From Glandiceps talaboti (Eukaryota; Hemichordata; Enteropneusta; Spengelidae), in assembly GCF_964340395.1 (NCBI RefSeq), contig NC_135554.1, forward strand, positions 2,599,001 through 2,663,000: a stretch of 64,000 bases of DNA, in the 5' to 3' direction. The notes under the pieces were generated by a model. The model was not told the DNA's origin. It did no database searches and worked only from the letters and a program-made list of their open reading frames with translations. Each line of letters begins with the position of its first letter. The stretch's first letter is position 1. Below, in pieces: positions 12,952 through 26,749 of the stretch. The position numbers and the translations under genes were made by a program.

Positions 12952-13880
12952 CAACTTAAAAGTCAAAAACTGGTGGATGGATTGCCATATGGTGGGTGTC
13001 TAGTTGGGAAATTGTTCAAATCAAAATGATCTTACCACCAGTGTGTGATTTGGGTCCAAAAATGAGATTTCTGGTCAGAAAACTTGAACTCCAAAACTAC
13101 TCGCAGATCGGTTTGAAATTTAGTTGGAACGTTCTTAAAGGTGTTTAGATTAAGAATTGTTCATGACATGATGATACCATCAGTGATAGGCAAATTAGGT
13201 AAATGTGTGAAAATGCGTCTTTTTGGCCAAAAATCTGTAATTTCAAAATGACTGAGCAGATTGGGCTGAAATGGAATGTTCAACAGGTCATTCATGAAAA
13301 GATGATCCAATCAATGATATGTAAATTAGAGCTGAAATGTGTCTTTTTGGTGAAAATCTATAATTCCAAAACTACCAAGCAGATTGGGCTGAAATATATA
13401 GGGGATGCATCAGGGTATGTATATGTGTAGATGAAGTTGTGTTCGCAATATGATAATCCCATCAGCAATATGCAAATTAGGTCTGAAAATGTCAATTTTG
13501 TTCAAAACTTATATCTTAAAACTCCATGGTGAATGGGGTTGAAACTTGAGGGGGGGGGGTGTTTCCGTAGTTGTTATTCTGCAGTTATTATTGTAAACAT
13601 TTTGACACATTTGGCCCTAGCAACCATAACCACATCCTTGGCAAAAGTGAAATGACAATGCAGATTACAAAGATAACAAGTGATGGGTAGGTAAATGATA
13701 ACAATGATTAAAAAATGTATGAAAATATGCCTAGCAACATGACCACGCCCATAGCAAGGGCTAAATTGATGGTTTATATTGCAAAGAAGAAAAGTGTGAA
13801 GGGCAGGCAAGTTAATAAAGATTCCAAAAATGTATGCAAATATGTCTAGCAACAGGGCAATGCCCATAGCAACAGGAATG
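12784..13880 (+). mobile_element. Non-autonomous TIR element, family A, copy 2 (3' end lost)
   Basis: It starts with the same AGCACAACTGAACTGG hairpin end as the 5.9-kb copy, then a TCTG/TATG/TG microsatellite. Degenerate ~150-bp units follow with the TTTTTGGCCAAAAAT and AACTCCAAAACTACT blocks, then the CCTAGCAACATGACCACGCC tail. The right TIR is absent; the sequence passes directly into the 40-bp minisatellite at about 13.88 kb. Confidence 0.65.
12831..12949. repeat. (TCTG)n(TATG)n(TG)n microsatellite
   Basis: A compound tetranucleotide and dinucleotide tract inside the left end of family A copy 2. Confidence 0.95.
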
Positions 13881-13889
13881 GGTGATGGC

Positions 13890-15660
13890 CTAGCAAGATT
13901 ATAGTATGGAAATGAGAGGGGTCTGTGATGGACTGGAAAGATTACAACATGAAGTTAGGGAGGGTGATGGACTAGACAGATTATAGTATGGAAGTTAGGG
14001 AGGGTGATGGACTAGACAGATTATAGTATGGAAGTTAGGGAGGGTGATGGACTAGACAGATTATAGTATGGAAGTTAGGGAGGGTGATGGACTAGAAAGA
14101 TTATAGTATGGAAGTTAGGGAGGGTGATGGACTAGACAGATTATAGTATGGAAGTTAGGGAGGGTGATGGAGTAGAAAGATTATAGTATGGACGTTAGGG
14201 AGGGTGATGGACTAGACAGATTATAGTATGGAAGTTAGGGAGAGTGATGGACTAGAAAGATTATAGTATGGAAGTTAGGGAGGGTGATGGACTAGAAAGA
14301 TTATAGTATGGACGTTAGGGAGGGTGATGGAGTAGACAGATTATAGTATGGAAGTTAGGGAGGGTGATGGACTAGACAGATTATAGTATGGAAGTTAGGG
14401 AGAGTGATGGACTAGATAGATTATAGTATGGACGTTAGGGAGAGTGATGGACTAGAAAGATTATAGTATTGACGTTAGGGAGGGTGATGGACTAGACAGA
14501 TTATAGTATGGACGTTAGGGAGGGTGATGGACTAGACAGATTATAGTATGGAAGTTAGGGAGAGTGATGGACTAGAAAGATTATAGTATGGAAGTTAGGG
14601 AGAGTGATGGACTAGAAAGATTATAGTATGGAAGTTAGGGAGAGTGATGGACTAGGCAGATTATAGTATGGAAGTTAGGGAGGGTGATGGACTAGAAAGA
14701 TTATAGTATGGAAGTTAGGGAGAGTGATGGACTAAAAAGATTATAGTATTGACGTTAGGGAGAGTGATGGACTAGAAAGATTATAGTATGGACGTTAGGG
14801 AGGGTGATGGACTAGAAAGATTATAGTATGGAAGTTAGGGAGAGTGATGGACGAGGCAGATTATAGTATGGAAGTTAGGGAGGGTGATGGACTAGAAAGA
14901 TTATAGTATGGAAGTTAGGGAGAGTGATGGACTAGGCAGATTATAGTATGGAAGTTAGGGAGGGTGATGGACTAGAAAGATTATAGTATGGAAGTTAGGG
15001 AGAGTGATGGAGTAGAAAGATTATAGTATGGAAGTTAGGGAGGGTGATGGAGTAGAAAGATTATAGTATGGAAGTTAGGGAGGGTGATGGACTAGAAAGA
15101 TTATAGTATGGACATTAGGGAGGGTGATGGAGTAGAAAGATTATAGTATGGAAGTTAGGGAGAGTGATGGAGTAGAAAGATTATAGTATGGAAGTTAGGG
15201 AGGGTGATGGAGTAGAAAGATTATAGTATGGACGTTAGGGAGGGTGATGGAGTAGAAAGATTATAGTATGGAAGTTAGGGAGAGTGATGGACTAGACAGA
15301 TTATAGTATGGAAGTTAGGGAGAGTGATGGACTAGACAGATTATAGTATGGAAGTTAGGGAGGGTGATGGACTAGAAAGATTATAGTATGGAAGTTAGGG
15401 AGAGTGATGGACTAGAAAGATTATAGTATGGACGTTAGGGAGAGTGATGGAGTAGACAGATTATAGTATGGACGTTAGGGAGGGTGATGGACTAGAAAGA
15501 TTATAGTATGGAAGTTAGGGAGGGTGATGGACTAGACAGATTATAGTATGGACGTTAGGGAGAGTGATGGACTAGAAAGATTATAGTATGGACATAGGGA
15601 GGGTGATGGACTAGAAAGATTACAGTATGGACATTACGGAGGGTGATGGACTAGAAAGAC
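13890..15660. repeat. 40-bp minisatellite, segment 1
   Basis: The unit is 40 bp, with core GATTATAGTATGGAAGTTAG followed by GGAGGGTGATGGACTAGAAA. Variants are GAAGTT, GACGTT or GACATT; GAGGG or GAGAG; ACTAGA or AGTAGA; and AAAG or ACAG. The first two units (13.89-13.95 kb) are strongly diverged and look like the array edge. About 44 units. No open frame of note. Confidence 0.97.
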
Positions 15661-15678
15661 AAGCCATTGAGAATGACA

Positions 15679-17200
15679 TAGTCCCCGCTATGATTGGGTT
15701 TTAAGGAATTAGCACTACTCTGATTACGCAACAACACTTGTGAACCTAAATCAAACAGACTTAGATATGTTGTGTCTGCTTGTCGGACATGGAACATGCG
15801 TACAACAATAAAGGATTGATCGGGTATGGGGGATCATATCAATATGAAAATGGATATGCAAATGTATGTCATAGAACACTGTCCTAATACCAACTCTGAA
15901 TGAGATCTGTTCAAGCATGTCTGAGTTATGGCTTTGGACATGGAAAATTCACAAACAAAATGGCTGCCAGGCAGCCATATTGGATCGTATCATGACGAAA
16001 ATGGATATGCACATGTATGTCATAGAACACTGTCCTAATACCAACTTCGAATGAGATCTGTTCAAGCATGTCTGAGTTATGGCTTTGGACATGGAAAATT
16101 TGCAAACAAAATGGCTGCCAGGCAGCCATATTGGATCGTATCACAATGAAAATGGATATGCACATGTATGTCATAGAACACTGTCCTAATACTAACTTTG
16201 AATGAGATCTGTTCAAGCATGTCTGAGTTATAGCTTTGGACATGGAAAATTTGCAAACAAAATGGCTGCCAGGCAGCCATATTGGATCGTATCACAATGA
16301 AAATGGATGTGCACATGTATGTCATAAAACACTGTCCTAATACCAACTTTGAATGAGATCTGTTCAAGCATGTCTAAGTTATGGCTTTGGACATGGAAAA
16401 TTCACAAACAAAATGGCTGCCAGGCAGCCATATTGGATCCTATCATGACGAAAATGGATATGCACATGTATGTCATAGAACACTGTCCTAATGCCAACTT
16501 CGAATGAGATCTGTTCAAGCATGTCTGAGTTATGGCTTTGGACATGGAAAATTTGCAAACAAAATGGCTGCCAGGCAGCCATTTTGGATCGTATCATGAC
16601 GAAAATGGATATGCACATGTATGTCATAGAACACTGTCCAAATACCAACTTCGAATGAGATCTGTTCAAGCATGTCTGAGTTATGGCTTTGGACATGGAA
16701 AATTTGCAAACAAAATGGCTGCCAGGCAGCCATATTGGATCGTATCACAATGAAAATGGATATGCACATGTATGTCATAGAACACTGTCCAAATGCCAAC
16801 TTTGAATGAGATCTGTTCAAGCATGTCTAAGTTATGGCTTTGGACATGAAAATTCACAAACAAAATGGCTGCCAGGCGGCCATATTGGATCGTATCATGA
16901 CAACAATGAATATGCACATATATGCCATAGAACACTGTCCTAATATGAACTCTGAATGAGATCTGTGTGAGCATGTCTGAGTTATGGCTTTAGACGGAAA
17001 ATTCATAAACAAAATGGCTGCTAGGCGGCCATATTGGATCGTATCATAAAACAAATTGACGTGCATATGTATGCCATAGCATGTTGCCCCTGTACCAAGT
17101 TTGAAAAAAATCGGTATAGGCATCTCCAAGAAACGGCTGCGGACGGACGGACGGAACCCAATCCATAAGTCCCCGTTCCGGACTTCGTCCGCGGGGACTA
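15679..17200 (-). mobile_element. TIR element with 151-bp internal units, family C, copy 1
   Basis: The ends TAGTCCCCGC (15679-15688) and GCGGGGACTA (17191-17200) are inverted repeats. Read on the minus strand it has a terminal hairpin (AGTCCCC... paired with GGGGACT within about 35 bp). A TCCG tetranucleotide run follows, then about eight 151-bp units. Each unit carries the perfect palindrome ATGGCTGCCAGGCAGCCAT or a close variant. The minus-strand ORFs of 91-105 codons across it are repeat translations without a domain. The element sits inside the 40-bp minisatellite. The 18 bp at 15661-15678 belong to neither the array unit nor the TIR. No transposase is present. Confidence 0.65.
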
Positions 17201-20200
17201 ATTATAGTATGGAAGTTAGGGAGGGTGATGGACTAGACAGATTATAGTATGGAAGTTAGGGAGAGTGATGGACTAGAAAGATTATAGTATGGACGTTAGG
17301 GAGAGTGATGGAGTAGACAGATTATAGTATGGAAGTTAGGGAGGGTGATGGAGTAGAAAGATTATAGTATGGAAGTTAGGGAGGGTGATGGACTAGAAAG
17401 ATTATAGTATGGACGTTAGGGAGGGTGATGGACTAGACAGATTATAGTATGGAAGTTAGGGAGAGTGATGGACTAGGCAGATTATAGTATGGAAGTTAGG
17501 GAGAGTGATGGACTAGAAAGATTATAGTATGGAAGTTAGGGAGAGTGATGGACTAGATAGATTATAGTATGGACGTTAGGGAGAGTGATGGACTAGAAAG
17601 ATTATAGTATGGAAGTTAGGGAGGGCGATGGACTAGAAAGATTATAGTATGGAAGTTAGGGAGAGTGATGGAGTAGAAAGATTATAGTATGGAAGTTAGG
17701 GAGGGTGATGGACTAGACAGATTATAGTATGGACGTTAGGGAGAGTGATGGACTAGAAAGATTATAGTATGGAAGTTAGGGAGGGTGATGGACTAGAAAG
17801 ATTATAGTATGGAAGTTAGGGAGAGTGATGGAGTAGAAAGATCATAGTATGGAAGTTAGGGAGGGTGATGGACTAGACAGATTATAGTATGGAAGTTAGG
17901 GAGAGTGATGGAGTAGAAAGATTATAGTATGGAAGTTAGGGAGAGTGATGGAGTAGACAGATTATAGTATGGAAGTTAGGGAGAGTGATGGACTAGAAAG
18001 ATTATAGTATGGAAGTTAGGGAGAGTGATGGACTAGAAAGATTATAGTATGGACATTAGGGAGGGTGATGGACTAGAAAGATTATAGTATGGACATTAGG
18101 GAGGGTGATGGACTAGAAAGATTATAGTATGGAAGTTAGGGAGGGTGATGGACTAGAAAGATTATAGTATGGACATTAGGGAGGGTGATGGACTAGAAAG
18201 ATTATAGTATGGAAGTTAGGGAGAGTGATGGACTAGAAAGATTATAGTATGGACATTAGGGAGGGTGATGGACTAGAAAGATTATAGTATGGAAGTTAGG
18301 GAGGGTGATGGACTAGAAAGATTATAGTATGGACATTAGGGAGGGTGATGAACTAGAAAGATTATAGTATGGAAGTTAGGGAGAGTGATGGACTAGAAAG
18401 ATTATAGTATGGAAGTTAGGGAGAGTGATGGACTAGAAAGATTATAGTATGGACGTTAGGGAGGGTGATGGACTAGAAAGATTATAGTATGGACATTAGG
18501 GAGGGTGATGGACTAGAAAGATTATAGTATGGAAGTTAGGGAGGGTGATGGACTAGAAAGATTATAGTATGGACATTAGGGAGGGTGATGGACTAGAAAG
18601 ATTATAGTATGGAAGTTAGGGAGGGTGATGGACTAGAAAGATTATAGTATGGAAGTTAGGGAGGGTGATGGACTAGAAAGATTATAGTATGGAAGTTAGG
18701 GAGGGTGATGGACTAGAAAGATTATAGTATGGACATTAGGGAGGGTGATGGACTAGACAGATTATAGTATTGACGTTAGGGAGGGTGATGGACTAGACAG
18801 ATTATAGTATGGACGTTAGGGAGGGTGATGGACTAGACAGATTATAGTATGGAAGTTAGGGAGAGTGATGGACTAGAAAGATTATAGTATGGAAGTTAGG
18901 AAGGGTGATGGAGTAGAAAGATTATAGTATGGACGTTAGGGAGAGTGATGGAGTAGAAAGATTATAGTATGGACATTAGGGAGGGTGATGGACTAGACAG
19001 ATTATAGTATGGAAGTTAGGGAGAGTGATGGACTAGAAAGATTATAGTATGGAAGTTAGGGAGAGTGATGGAGTAGACAGGTTATAGTATGGAAGTTAGG
19101 GAGAGTGATGGACTAGACAGATTAAAGTATGGAAGTTAGGGAGGGTGATGGACTAGACAGATTATAGTATGGAAGTTAGGGAGAGTGATGGACTAGAAAG
19201 ATTATAGTATGGACGTTAGGGAGAGTGATGGAGTAGACAGATTATAGTATGGAAGTTAGGGAGGGTGATGGAGTAGAAAGATTATAGTATGGAAGTTAGG
19301 GAGGGTGATGGACTAGAAAGATTATAGTATGGACGTTAGGGAGGGTGATGGACTAGACAGATTATAGTATGGAAGTTAGGGAGAGTGATGGACTAGGCAG
19401 ATTATAGTATGGAAGTTAGGGAGAGTGATGGACTAGAAAGATTATAGTATGGAAGTTAGGGAGAGTGATGGACTAGAAAGATTATAGTATGGACGTTAGG
19501 GAGAGTGATGGACTAGAAAGATTATAGTATGGAAGTTAGGGAGGGTGATGGACTAGAAAGATTATAGTATGGAAGTTAGGGAGAGTGATGGAGTAGAAAG
19601 ATTATAGTATGGAAGTTAGGGAGGGTGATGGACTAGACAGATTATAGTATGGACGTTAGGGAGAGTGATGGACTAGAAAGATTATAGTATGGAAGTTAGG
19701 GAGGGTGATGGACTAGAAAGATTATAGTATGGAAGTTAGGGAGAGTGATGGAGTAGAAAGATCATAGTATGGAAGTTAGGGAGGGTGATGGACTAGACAG
19801 ATTATAGTATGGAAGTTAGGGAGAGTGATGGAGTAGAAAGATTATAGTATGGAAGTTAGGGAGAGTGATGGAGTAGACAGATTATAGTATGGAAGTTAGG
19901 GAGAGTGATGGACTAGAAAGATTATAGTATGGAAGTTAGGGAGAGTGATGGACTAGAAAGATTATAGTATGGACATTAGGGAGGGTGATGGACTAGAAAG
20001 ATTATAGTATGGACATTAGGGAGGGTGATGGACTAGAAAGATTATAGTATGGAAGTTAGGGAGGGTGATGGACTAGAAAGATTATAGTATGGACATTAGG
20101 GAGGGTGATGGACTAGAAAGATTATAGTATGGAAGTTAGGGAGAGTGATGGACTAGAAAGATTATAGTATGGACATTAGGGAGGGTGATGGACTAGAAAG

Positions 20201-22035
20201 ATTATAGTATGGAAGTTAGGGAGGGTGATGGACTAGAAAGATTATAGTATGGACATTAGGGAGGGTGATGAACTAGAAAGATTATAGTATGGAAGTTAGG
20301 GAGAGTGATGGACTAGAAAGATTATAGTATGGAAGTTAGGGAGAGTGATGGACTAGAAAGATTATAGTATGGACGTTAGGGAGGGTGATGGACTAGAAAG
20401 ATTATAGTATGGACATTAGGGAGGGTGATGGACTAGAAAGATTATAGTATGGAAGTTAGGGAGGGTGATGGACTAGAAAGATTATAGTATGGACATTAGG
20501 GAGGGTGATGGACTAGAAAGATTATAGTATGGAAGTTAGGGAGGGTGATGGACTAGAAAGATTATAGTATGGAAGTTAGGGAGGGTGATGGACTAGAAAG
20601 ATTATAGTATGGAAGTTAGGGAGGGTGATGGACTAGAAAGATTATAGTATGGACATTAGGGAGGGTGATGGACTAGACAGATTATAGTATTGACGTTAGG
20701 GAGGGTGATGGACTAGACAGATTATAGTATGGACGTTAGGGAGGGTGATGGACTAGACAGATTATAGTATGGAAGTTAGGGAGAGTGATGGACTAGAAAG
20801 ATTATAGTATGGAAGTTAGGAAGGGTGATGGAGTAGAAAGATTATAGTATGGACGTTAGGGAGAGTGATGGAGTAGAAAGATTATAGTATGGACATTAGG
20901 GAGGGTGATGGACTAGACAGATTATAGTATGGAAGTTAGGGAGAGTGATGGACTAGAAAGATTATAGTATGGAAGTTAGGGAGAGTGATGGACTAGAAAG
21001 ATTATAGTATGGAAGTTAGGGAGAGTGATGGACTAGAAAGATTATAGTATGGACATTAGGGAGAGTGATGGACTAGACAGATTATAGTATGGAAGTTAGG
21101 GAGGGTGATGGACTAGACATTATAGTATGGAAGTTAGGGAGAGTGATGGACTAGACAGATTATAGTATGGAAGTTAGGGAGAGTGATGGACGACAGATTA
21201 TAGTATGGAAGTTAGGGAGAGTGATGGAGTAGACAGGTTATAGTATGGAAGTTAGGGAGAGTGATGGACTAGACAGATTAAAGTATGGAAGTTAGGGAGG
21301 GTGATGGACTAGACAGATTATAGTATGGAAGTTAGGGAGAGTGATGGACTAGAAAGATTATAGTATGGAAGTTAGGGAGAGTGATGGACTAGAAAGATTA
21401 TAGTATGGAAGTTAGGGAGGGTGATGGACTAGAAAGATTATAGTATGGAAGTTAGGGAGGGTGATGGACGACAGATTATAGTATGGAATTTAGGGAGAGT
21501 GATGGACTAGAAAGATTATAGTATGGAAGTTAGGGAGAGTGATGGACTAGAAAGATTATAGTATGGAAGTTAGGGAGAGTGATGGACTAGGCAGATTATA
21601 GTATGGAAGTTAGGGAGGGTGATGGACTAGAAAGATTATAGTATGGAAGTTAGGGAGAGTGATGGACTAAAAAGATTATAGTATTGACGTTAGGGAGAGT
21701 GATGGACTAGAAAGATTATAGTATGGACGTTAGGGAGGGTGATGGACTAGAAAGATTATAGTATGGAAGTTAGGGAGAGTGATGGACTAGAAAGATTATA
21801 GTATGGACGTTAGGGAGAGTGATGGAGTAGACAGATTATAGTATGGACGTTAGGGAGGGTGATGGACTAGAAAGATTATAGTATGGAAGTTAGGGAGGGT
21901 GATGGACTAGACAGATTATAGTATGGACGTTAGGGAGAGTGATGGACTAGAAAGATTATAGTATGGACATAGGGAGGGTGATGGACTAGAAAGATTACAG
22001 TATGGACATTACGGAGGGTGATGGACTAGAAAGAC
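17201..22035. repeat. 40-bp minisatellite, segment 2, with 1920-bp higher-order repeat
   Basis: About 120 further units of the 40-bp repeat. Rare variants recur exactly 1920 bp (48 units) apart: GATCATAG at 17841 and 19761, GATGAACTAG at 18349 and 20269, GTATTGACG near 18767 and 20687, and TTAGGAAGGG near 18897 and 20817. This shows a recent tandem duplication of a 48-unit block. Near 21.1-21.5 kb a few units have small deletions (GGACGACAG, GACATTATAG). Confidence 0.97.
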
Positions 22036-22053
22036 AAGCCATTGAGAATGACA

Positions 22054-23577
22054 TAGTCCCCGCTATGATTGGGTTTTAAGGAATTAGCACTACTCTGATT
22101 ACGCAACAACACTTGTGAATCTAAATCAAACAGACTTAGATATGTTGTGTCTGCTTGTCGGACATGGAACATGCGTACAACAATAAAGGATTGATCGGGT
22201 ATGGGGGATCATATCAATATGAAAATGGATATGCAAATGTATGTCATAGAACACTGTCCTAATACCAACTCTGAATGAGATCTGTTCAAGCATGTCTGAG
22301 TTATGGCTTTGGACATGGAAAATTCACAAACAAAATGGCTGCCAGGCAGCCATATTGGATCCTATCATGACGAAAATGGATATGCACATGTATGTCATAG
22401 AACACTGTCCTAATGCCAACTTCGAATGAGATCTGTTCAAGCATGTCTGAGTTATGGCTTTGGACATGGAAAATTTGCAAACAAAATGGCTGCCAGGCAG
22501 CCATATTGGATCGTATCACAATGAAAATGGATATGCACATGTATGTCATAGAACACTGTCCTAATACTAACTTTGAATGAGATCTGTTCAAGCATGTCTG
22601 AGTTATAGCTTTGGACATGGAAAATTTGCAAACAAAATGGCTGCCAGGCAGCCATATTGGATCGTATCACAATGAAAATGGATGTGCACATGTATGTCAT
22701 AAAACACTGTCCTAATACCAACTTTGAATGAGATCTGTTCAAGCATGTCTAAGTTATGGCTTTGGACATGGAAAATTCACAAACAAAATGGCTGCCAGGC
22801 AGCCATATTGGATCCTATCATGACGAAAATGGATATGCACATGTATGTCATAGAACACTGTCCTAATGCCAACTTCGAATGAGATCTGTTCAAGCATGTC
22901 TGAGTTATGGCTTTGGACATGGAAAATTCACAAACAAAATGGCTGCCAGGCAGCCATTTTGGATCGTATCATGACGAAAATGGATATGCACATGTATGTC
23001 ATAGAACACTGTCCAAATACCAACTTCGAATGAGATCTGTTCAAGCATGTCTGAGTTATGGCTTTGGACATGGAAAATTTGCAAACAAAATGGCTGCCAG
23101 GCAGCCATATTGGATCGTATCACAATGAAAATGGATATGCACATGTATGTCATAGAACACTGTCCTAATACCAACTTTGAATGAGATCTGTTCAAGCATG
23201 TCTAAGTTATGGCTTTGGACATGAAAATTCACAAACAAAATGGCTGCCAGGCGGCCATATTGGATCGTATCATGACAACAATGAATATGCACATATATGC
23301 CATAGAACACTGTCCTAATATGAACTCTGAATGAGATCTGTGTGAGCATGTCTGAGTTATGGCTTTAGACAGGGAAAATTCATAAACAAAATGGCTGCTA
23401 GGCGGCCATATTGGATCGTATCATAAAACAAATTGACGTGCATATGTATGCCATAGCATGTTGCCCCTGTACCAAGTTTCAAAAAAATCGGTATAGGCAT
23501 CTCCAAGAAACGGCTGTGGACGGACGGACGGAACCCAATCCATAAGTCCCCGTTCCGGACTTCGTCCGCGGGGACTA
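22054..23577 (-). mobile_element. TIR element, family C, copy 2
   Basis: Almost identical to the copy at 15679-17200, with the same ends, the same flanking 18 bp and the same neighbouring variant units. It is 2 bp longer because one site reads AGACAGGGAAAA instead of AGACGGAAAA. The 6375-bp offset and shared flanks show it was copied together with surrounding array by segmental duplication, not by a second transposition. Confidence 0.65.
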
Positions 23578-26211
23578 ATTATAGTATGGCAGTTAGGGAG
23601 GGTGATGGACTAGACAGATTATAGTATGGAAGTTAGGGAGAGTGATGGACTAGAAAGATTATAGTATGGACGTTAGGGAGAGTGATGGAGTAGACAGATT
23701 ATAGTATGGAAGTTAGGGAGGGTGATGGAGTAGAAAGATTATAGTATGGAAGTTAGGGAGGGTGATGGACTAGAAAGATTATAGTATGGACGTTAGGGAG
23801 GGTGATGGACTAGACAGATTATAGTATGGAAGTTAGGGAGAGTGATGGACTAGGCAGATTATAGTATGGAAGTTAGGGAGAGTGATGGACTAGAAAGATT
23901 ATAGTATGGAAGTTAGGGAGAGTGATGGACTAGAAAGATTATAGTATGGACGTTAGGGAGAGTGATGGACTAGAAAGATTATAGTATGGAAGTTAGGGAG
24001 GGTGATGGACTAGAAAGATTATAGTATGGAAGTTAGGGAGAGTGATGGAGTAGAAAGATTATAGTATGGAAGTTAGGGAGGGTGATGGACTAGACAGATT
24101 ATAGTATGGACGTTAGGGAGAGTGATGGACTAGAAAGATTATAGTATGGAAGTTAGGGAGGGTGATGGACTAGAAAGATTATAGTATGGAAGTTAGGGAG
24201 AGTGATGGAGTAGAAAGATTATAGTATGGAAGTTAGGGAGGGTGATGGACTAGACAGATTATAGTATGGAAGTTAGGGAGAGTGATGGAGTAGAAAGATT
24301 ATAGTATGGAAGTTAGGGAGAGTGATGGAGTAGACAGATTATAGTATGGAAGTTAGGGAGAGTGATGGACTAGAAAGATTATAGTATGGAAGTTAGGGAG
24401 AGTGATGGACTAGAAAGATTATAGTATGGACATTAGGGAGGGTGATGGACTAGAAAGATTATAGTATGGACATTAGGGAGGGTGATGGACTAGAAAGATT
24501 ATAGTATGGAAGTTAGGGAGGGTGATGGACTAGAAAGATTATAGTATGGAAGTTAGGGAGGGTGATGGACTAGAAAGATTATAGTATGGAAGTTAGGGAG
24601 GGTGATGGACTAGAAAGATTATAGTATGGACATTAGGGAGGGTGATGGACTAGACAGATTATAGTATGGAAGTTAGGGAGGGTGATGGACTAGAAAGATT
24701 ATAGTATGGAAGTTAGGGAGAGTGATGGACTAGACAGATTATAGTATGGAAGTTAGGGAGGGTGATGGACTAGACAGATTATAGTATGGAAGTTAGGGAG
24801 AGTGATGGACTAGAAAGATTATAGTATGGAAGTTAGGGAGGGTGATGGACTAGACAGATTATAGTATGGAAGTTAGGGAGGGTGATGGACTAGAAAGATT
24901 ATAGTATGGAAGTTAGGGAGAGTGATGGACTAGAAAGATTATAGTATGGAAGTTAGGGAGGGTGATGGACTAGAAAGATTATAGTATGGAAGTTAGGGAG
25001 GGTGATGGACTAGACAGATTATAGTATGGAAGTTAGGGAGGGTGATGGACTAGACAGATTATAGTATGGAAGTTAGGGAGGGTGATGGACTAGACAGATT
25101 ATAGTATGGAAGTTAGGGAGAGTGATGGACTAGAAAGATTATAGTATGGAAGTTAGGGAGGGTGATGGACTAGAAAGATTATAGTATGGACGTTAGGGAG
25201 GGTGATGGACTAGACAGATTATAGTATGGACGTTAGGGAGGGTGATGGACTAGACAGATTATAGTATGGAAGTTAGGGAGAGTGATGGACTAGAAAGATT
25301 ATAGTATGGAAGTTAGGAAGGGTGATGGAGTAGAAAGATTATAGTATGGACGTTAGGGAGGGTGATGGAGTAGAAAGATTATAGTATGGACGTTAGGGAG
25401 AGTGATGGAGTAGAAAGATTATAGTATGGACATTAGGGAGGGTGATGGACTAGACAGATTATAGTATGGAAGTTAGGGAGAGTGATGGACTAGAAAGATT
25501 ATAGTATGGAAGTTAGGGAGAGTGATGGACTAGAAAGATTATAGTATGGACATTAGGGAGAGTGATGGACTAGACAGATTATAGTATGGAAGTTAGGGAG
25601 GGTGATGGACTAGAAAGATTATAGTATGGAAGTTAGGGAGAGTGATGGACTAGAAAGATTATAGTATGGAAGTTAGGGAGGGTGATGGACTAGAAAGATT
25701 ATAGTATGGAAGTTAGGGAGGGTGATGGACTAGAAAGATTATAGTATGGAAGTTAGGGAGGGTGATGGACTAGAAAGATTATAGTATGGAAGTTAGGGAG
25801 AGTGATGGACTAGAAAGATTATAGTATGGAAGTTAGGGAGGGTGATGGACTAGAAAGATTATAGTATGGAAGTTAGGGAGAGTGATGGAGTAGACAGGTT
25901 ATAGTATGGAAGTTAGGGAGAGTGATGGACTAGACAGATTAAAGTATGGAAGTTAGGGAGGGTGATGGACTAGACAGATTATAGTATGGAAGTTAGGGAG
26001 AGTGATGGACTAGAAAGATTATAGTATGGAAGTTAGGGAGAGTGATGGACTAGAAAGATTATAGTATGGAAGTTAGGGAGGGTGATGGACTAGAAAGATT
26101 ATAGTATGGAATTTAGGGAGAGTGATGGACTAGAAAGATTATAGTATGGAAGTTAGGGAGAGTGATGGACTAGAAAGATTATAGTATGGAAGTTAGGGAG
26201 GGTGATGGGCT
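23578..26211. repeat. 40-bp minisatellite, segment 3
   Basis: About 66 more units, ending at GGTGATGGGCTGTGC. The rare neighbouring pair GACAGGTTATAG then GATTAAAGTAT (about 25894-25946) also occurs near 19077-19130 and 21230-21285, so block copying extends through this segment. The array ends about 140 bp beyond the vasculin poly(A) signal. Confidence 0.97.
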
Positions 26212-26348
26212 GTGCAATCTTAGTACAAGATTAAAGCAAGTAAATAGATGTTGTATCATATGCATTATGTAGATAGTTGGTGACTTAGTTTTGTATACAA
26301 TACAAAGATTTCAAAGAAAAAAACCCTGCAAAACTTGCAGATTTGCGC

Positions 26349-26354
26349 TTTATT
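26349..26354 (-). terminator. Candidate poly(A) signal of the vasculin gene
   Basis: AATAAA on the minus strand, about 395 bp after the stop codon. It is the first canonical signal I saw downstream of the last exon in the right orientation. The cleavage site is not shown by sequence. The implied 3' UTR is about 26.33-26.75 kb. Confidence 0.5.
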
Positions 26355-26749
26355 ATTGTTCAATGATTTCATGGAGGGTAAATCACCATATGTAATAAAC
26401 TAACAACTTTTAAAGCCCAAGTGAAACAGGGAAAGACAAAATACAATCCCTACACTGTCTCTCTCACTTGGCTTGTTCTGTAAGCATCTCAATGCTCAAA
26501 GTCATACAATCGCAATACTCTTGAACAAAACAGGATAAAGAAAAAATCCATAAAATTCTTACTCAAAATGGTGAGCAACTGTAATGTTCTGCTTGTCATG
26601 TAATGATTTAGTGTTTGATTCCACAAGCTGATAAAATTTTTTTATTGCATATAGCATGATGACTGGTAATTTTCATCACACCAGAAAAAAGAACAAAAAA
26701 ATGCAGAAAGGAAAAAAGATAACATTGAGTGTTTGTGATGTCTGTCCTA

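Noticed and set aside
12682-13029. Cys/Val-rich and His/Thr-rich small ORFs
   Set aside because: Translation of the TG/TCTG microsatellite.
15926-23349. Minus-strand ORFs of 91-105 codons with repeated HVHIHF and AAWQPFCLQIF strings
   Set aside because: They are translations of the 151-bp units of family C. The same protein string recurs in shifted frames and no family is recognised.
13890-26211. CRISPR-like regular array
   Set aside because: The 40-bp units abut directly with no unique spacers, and the window is eukaryotic.
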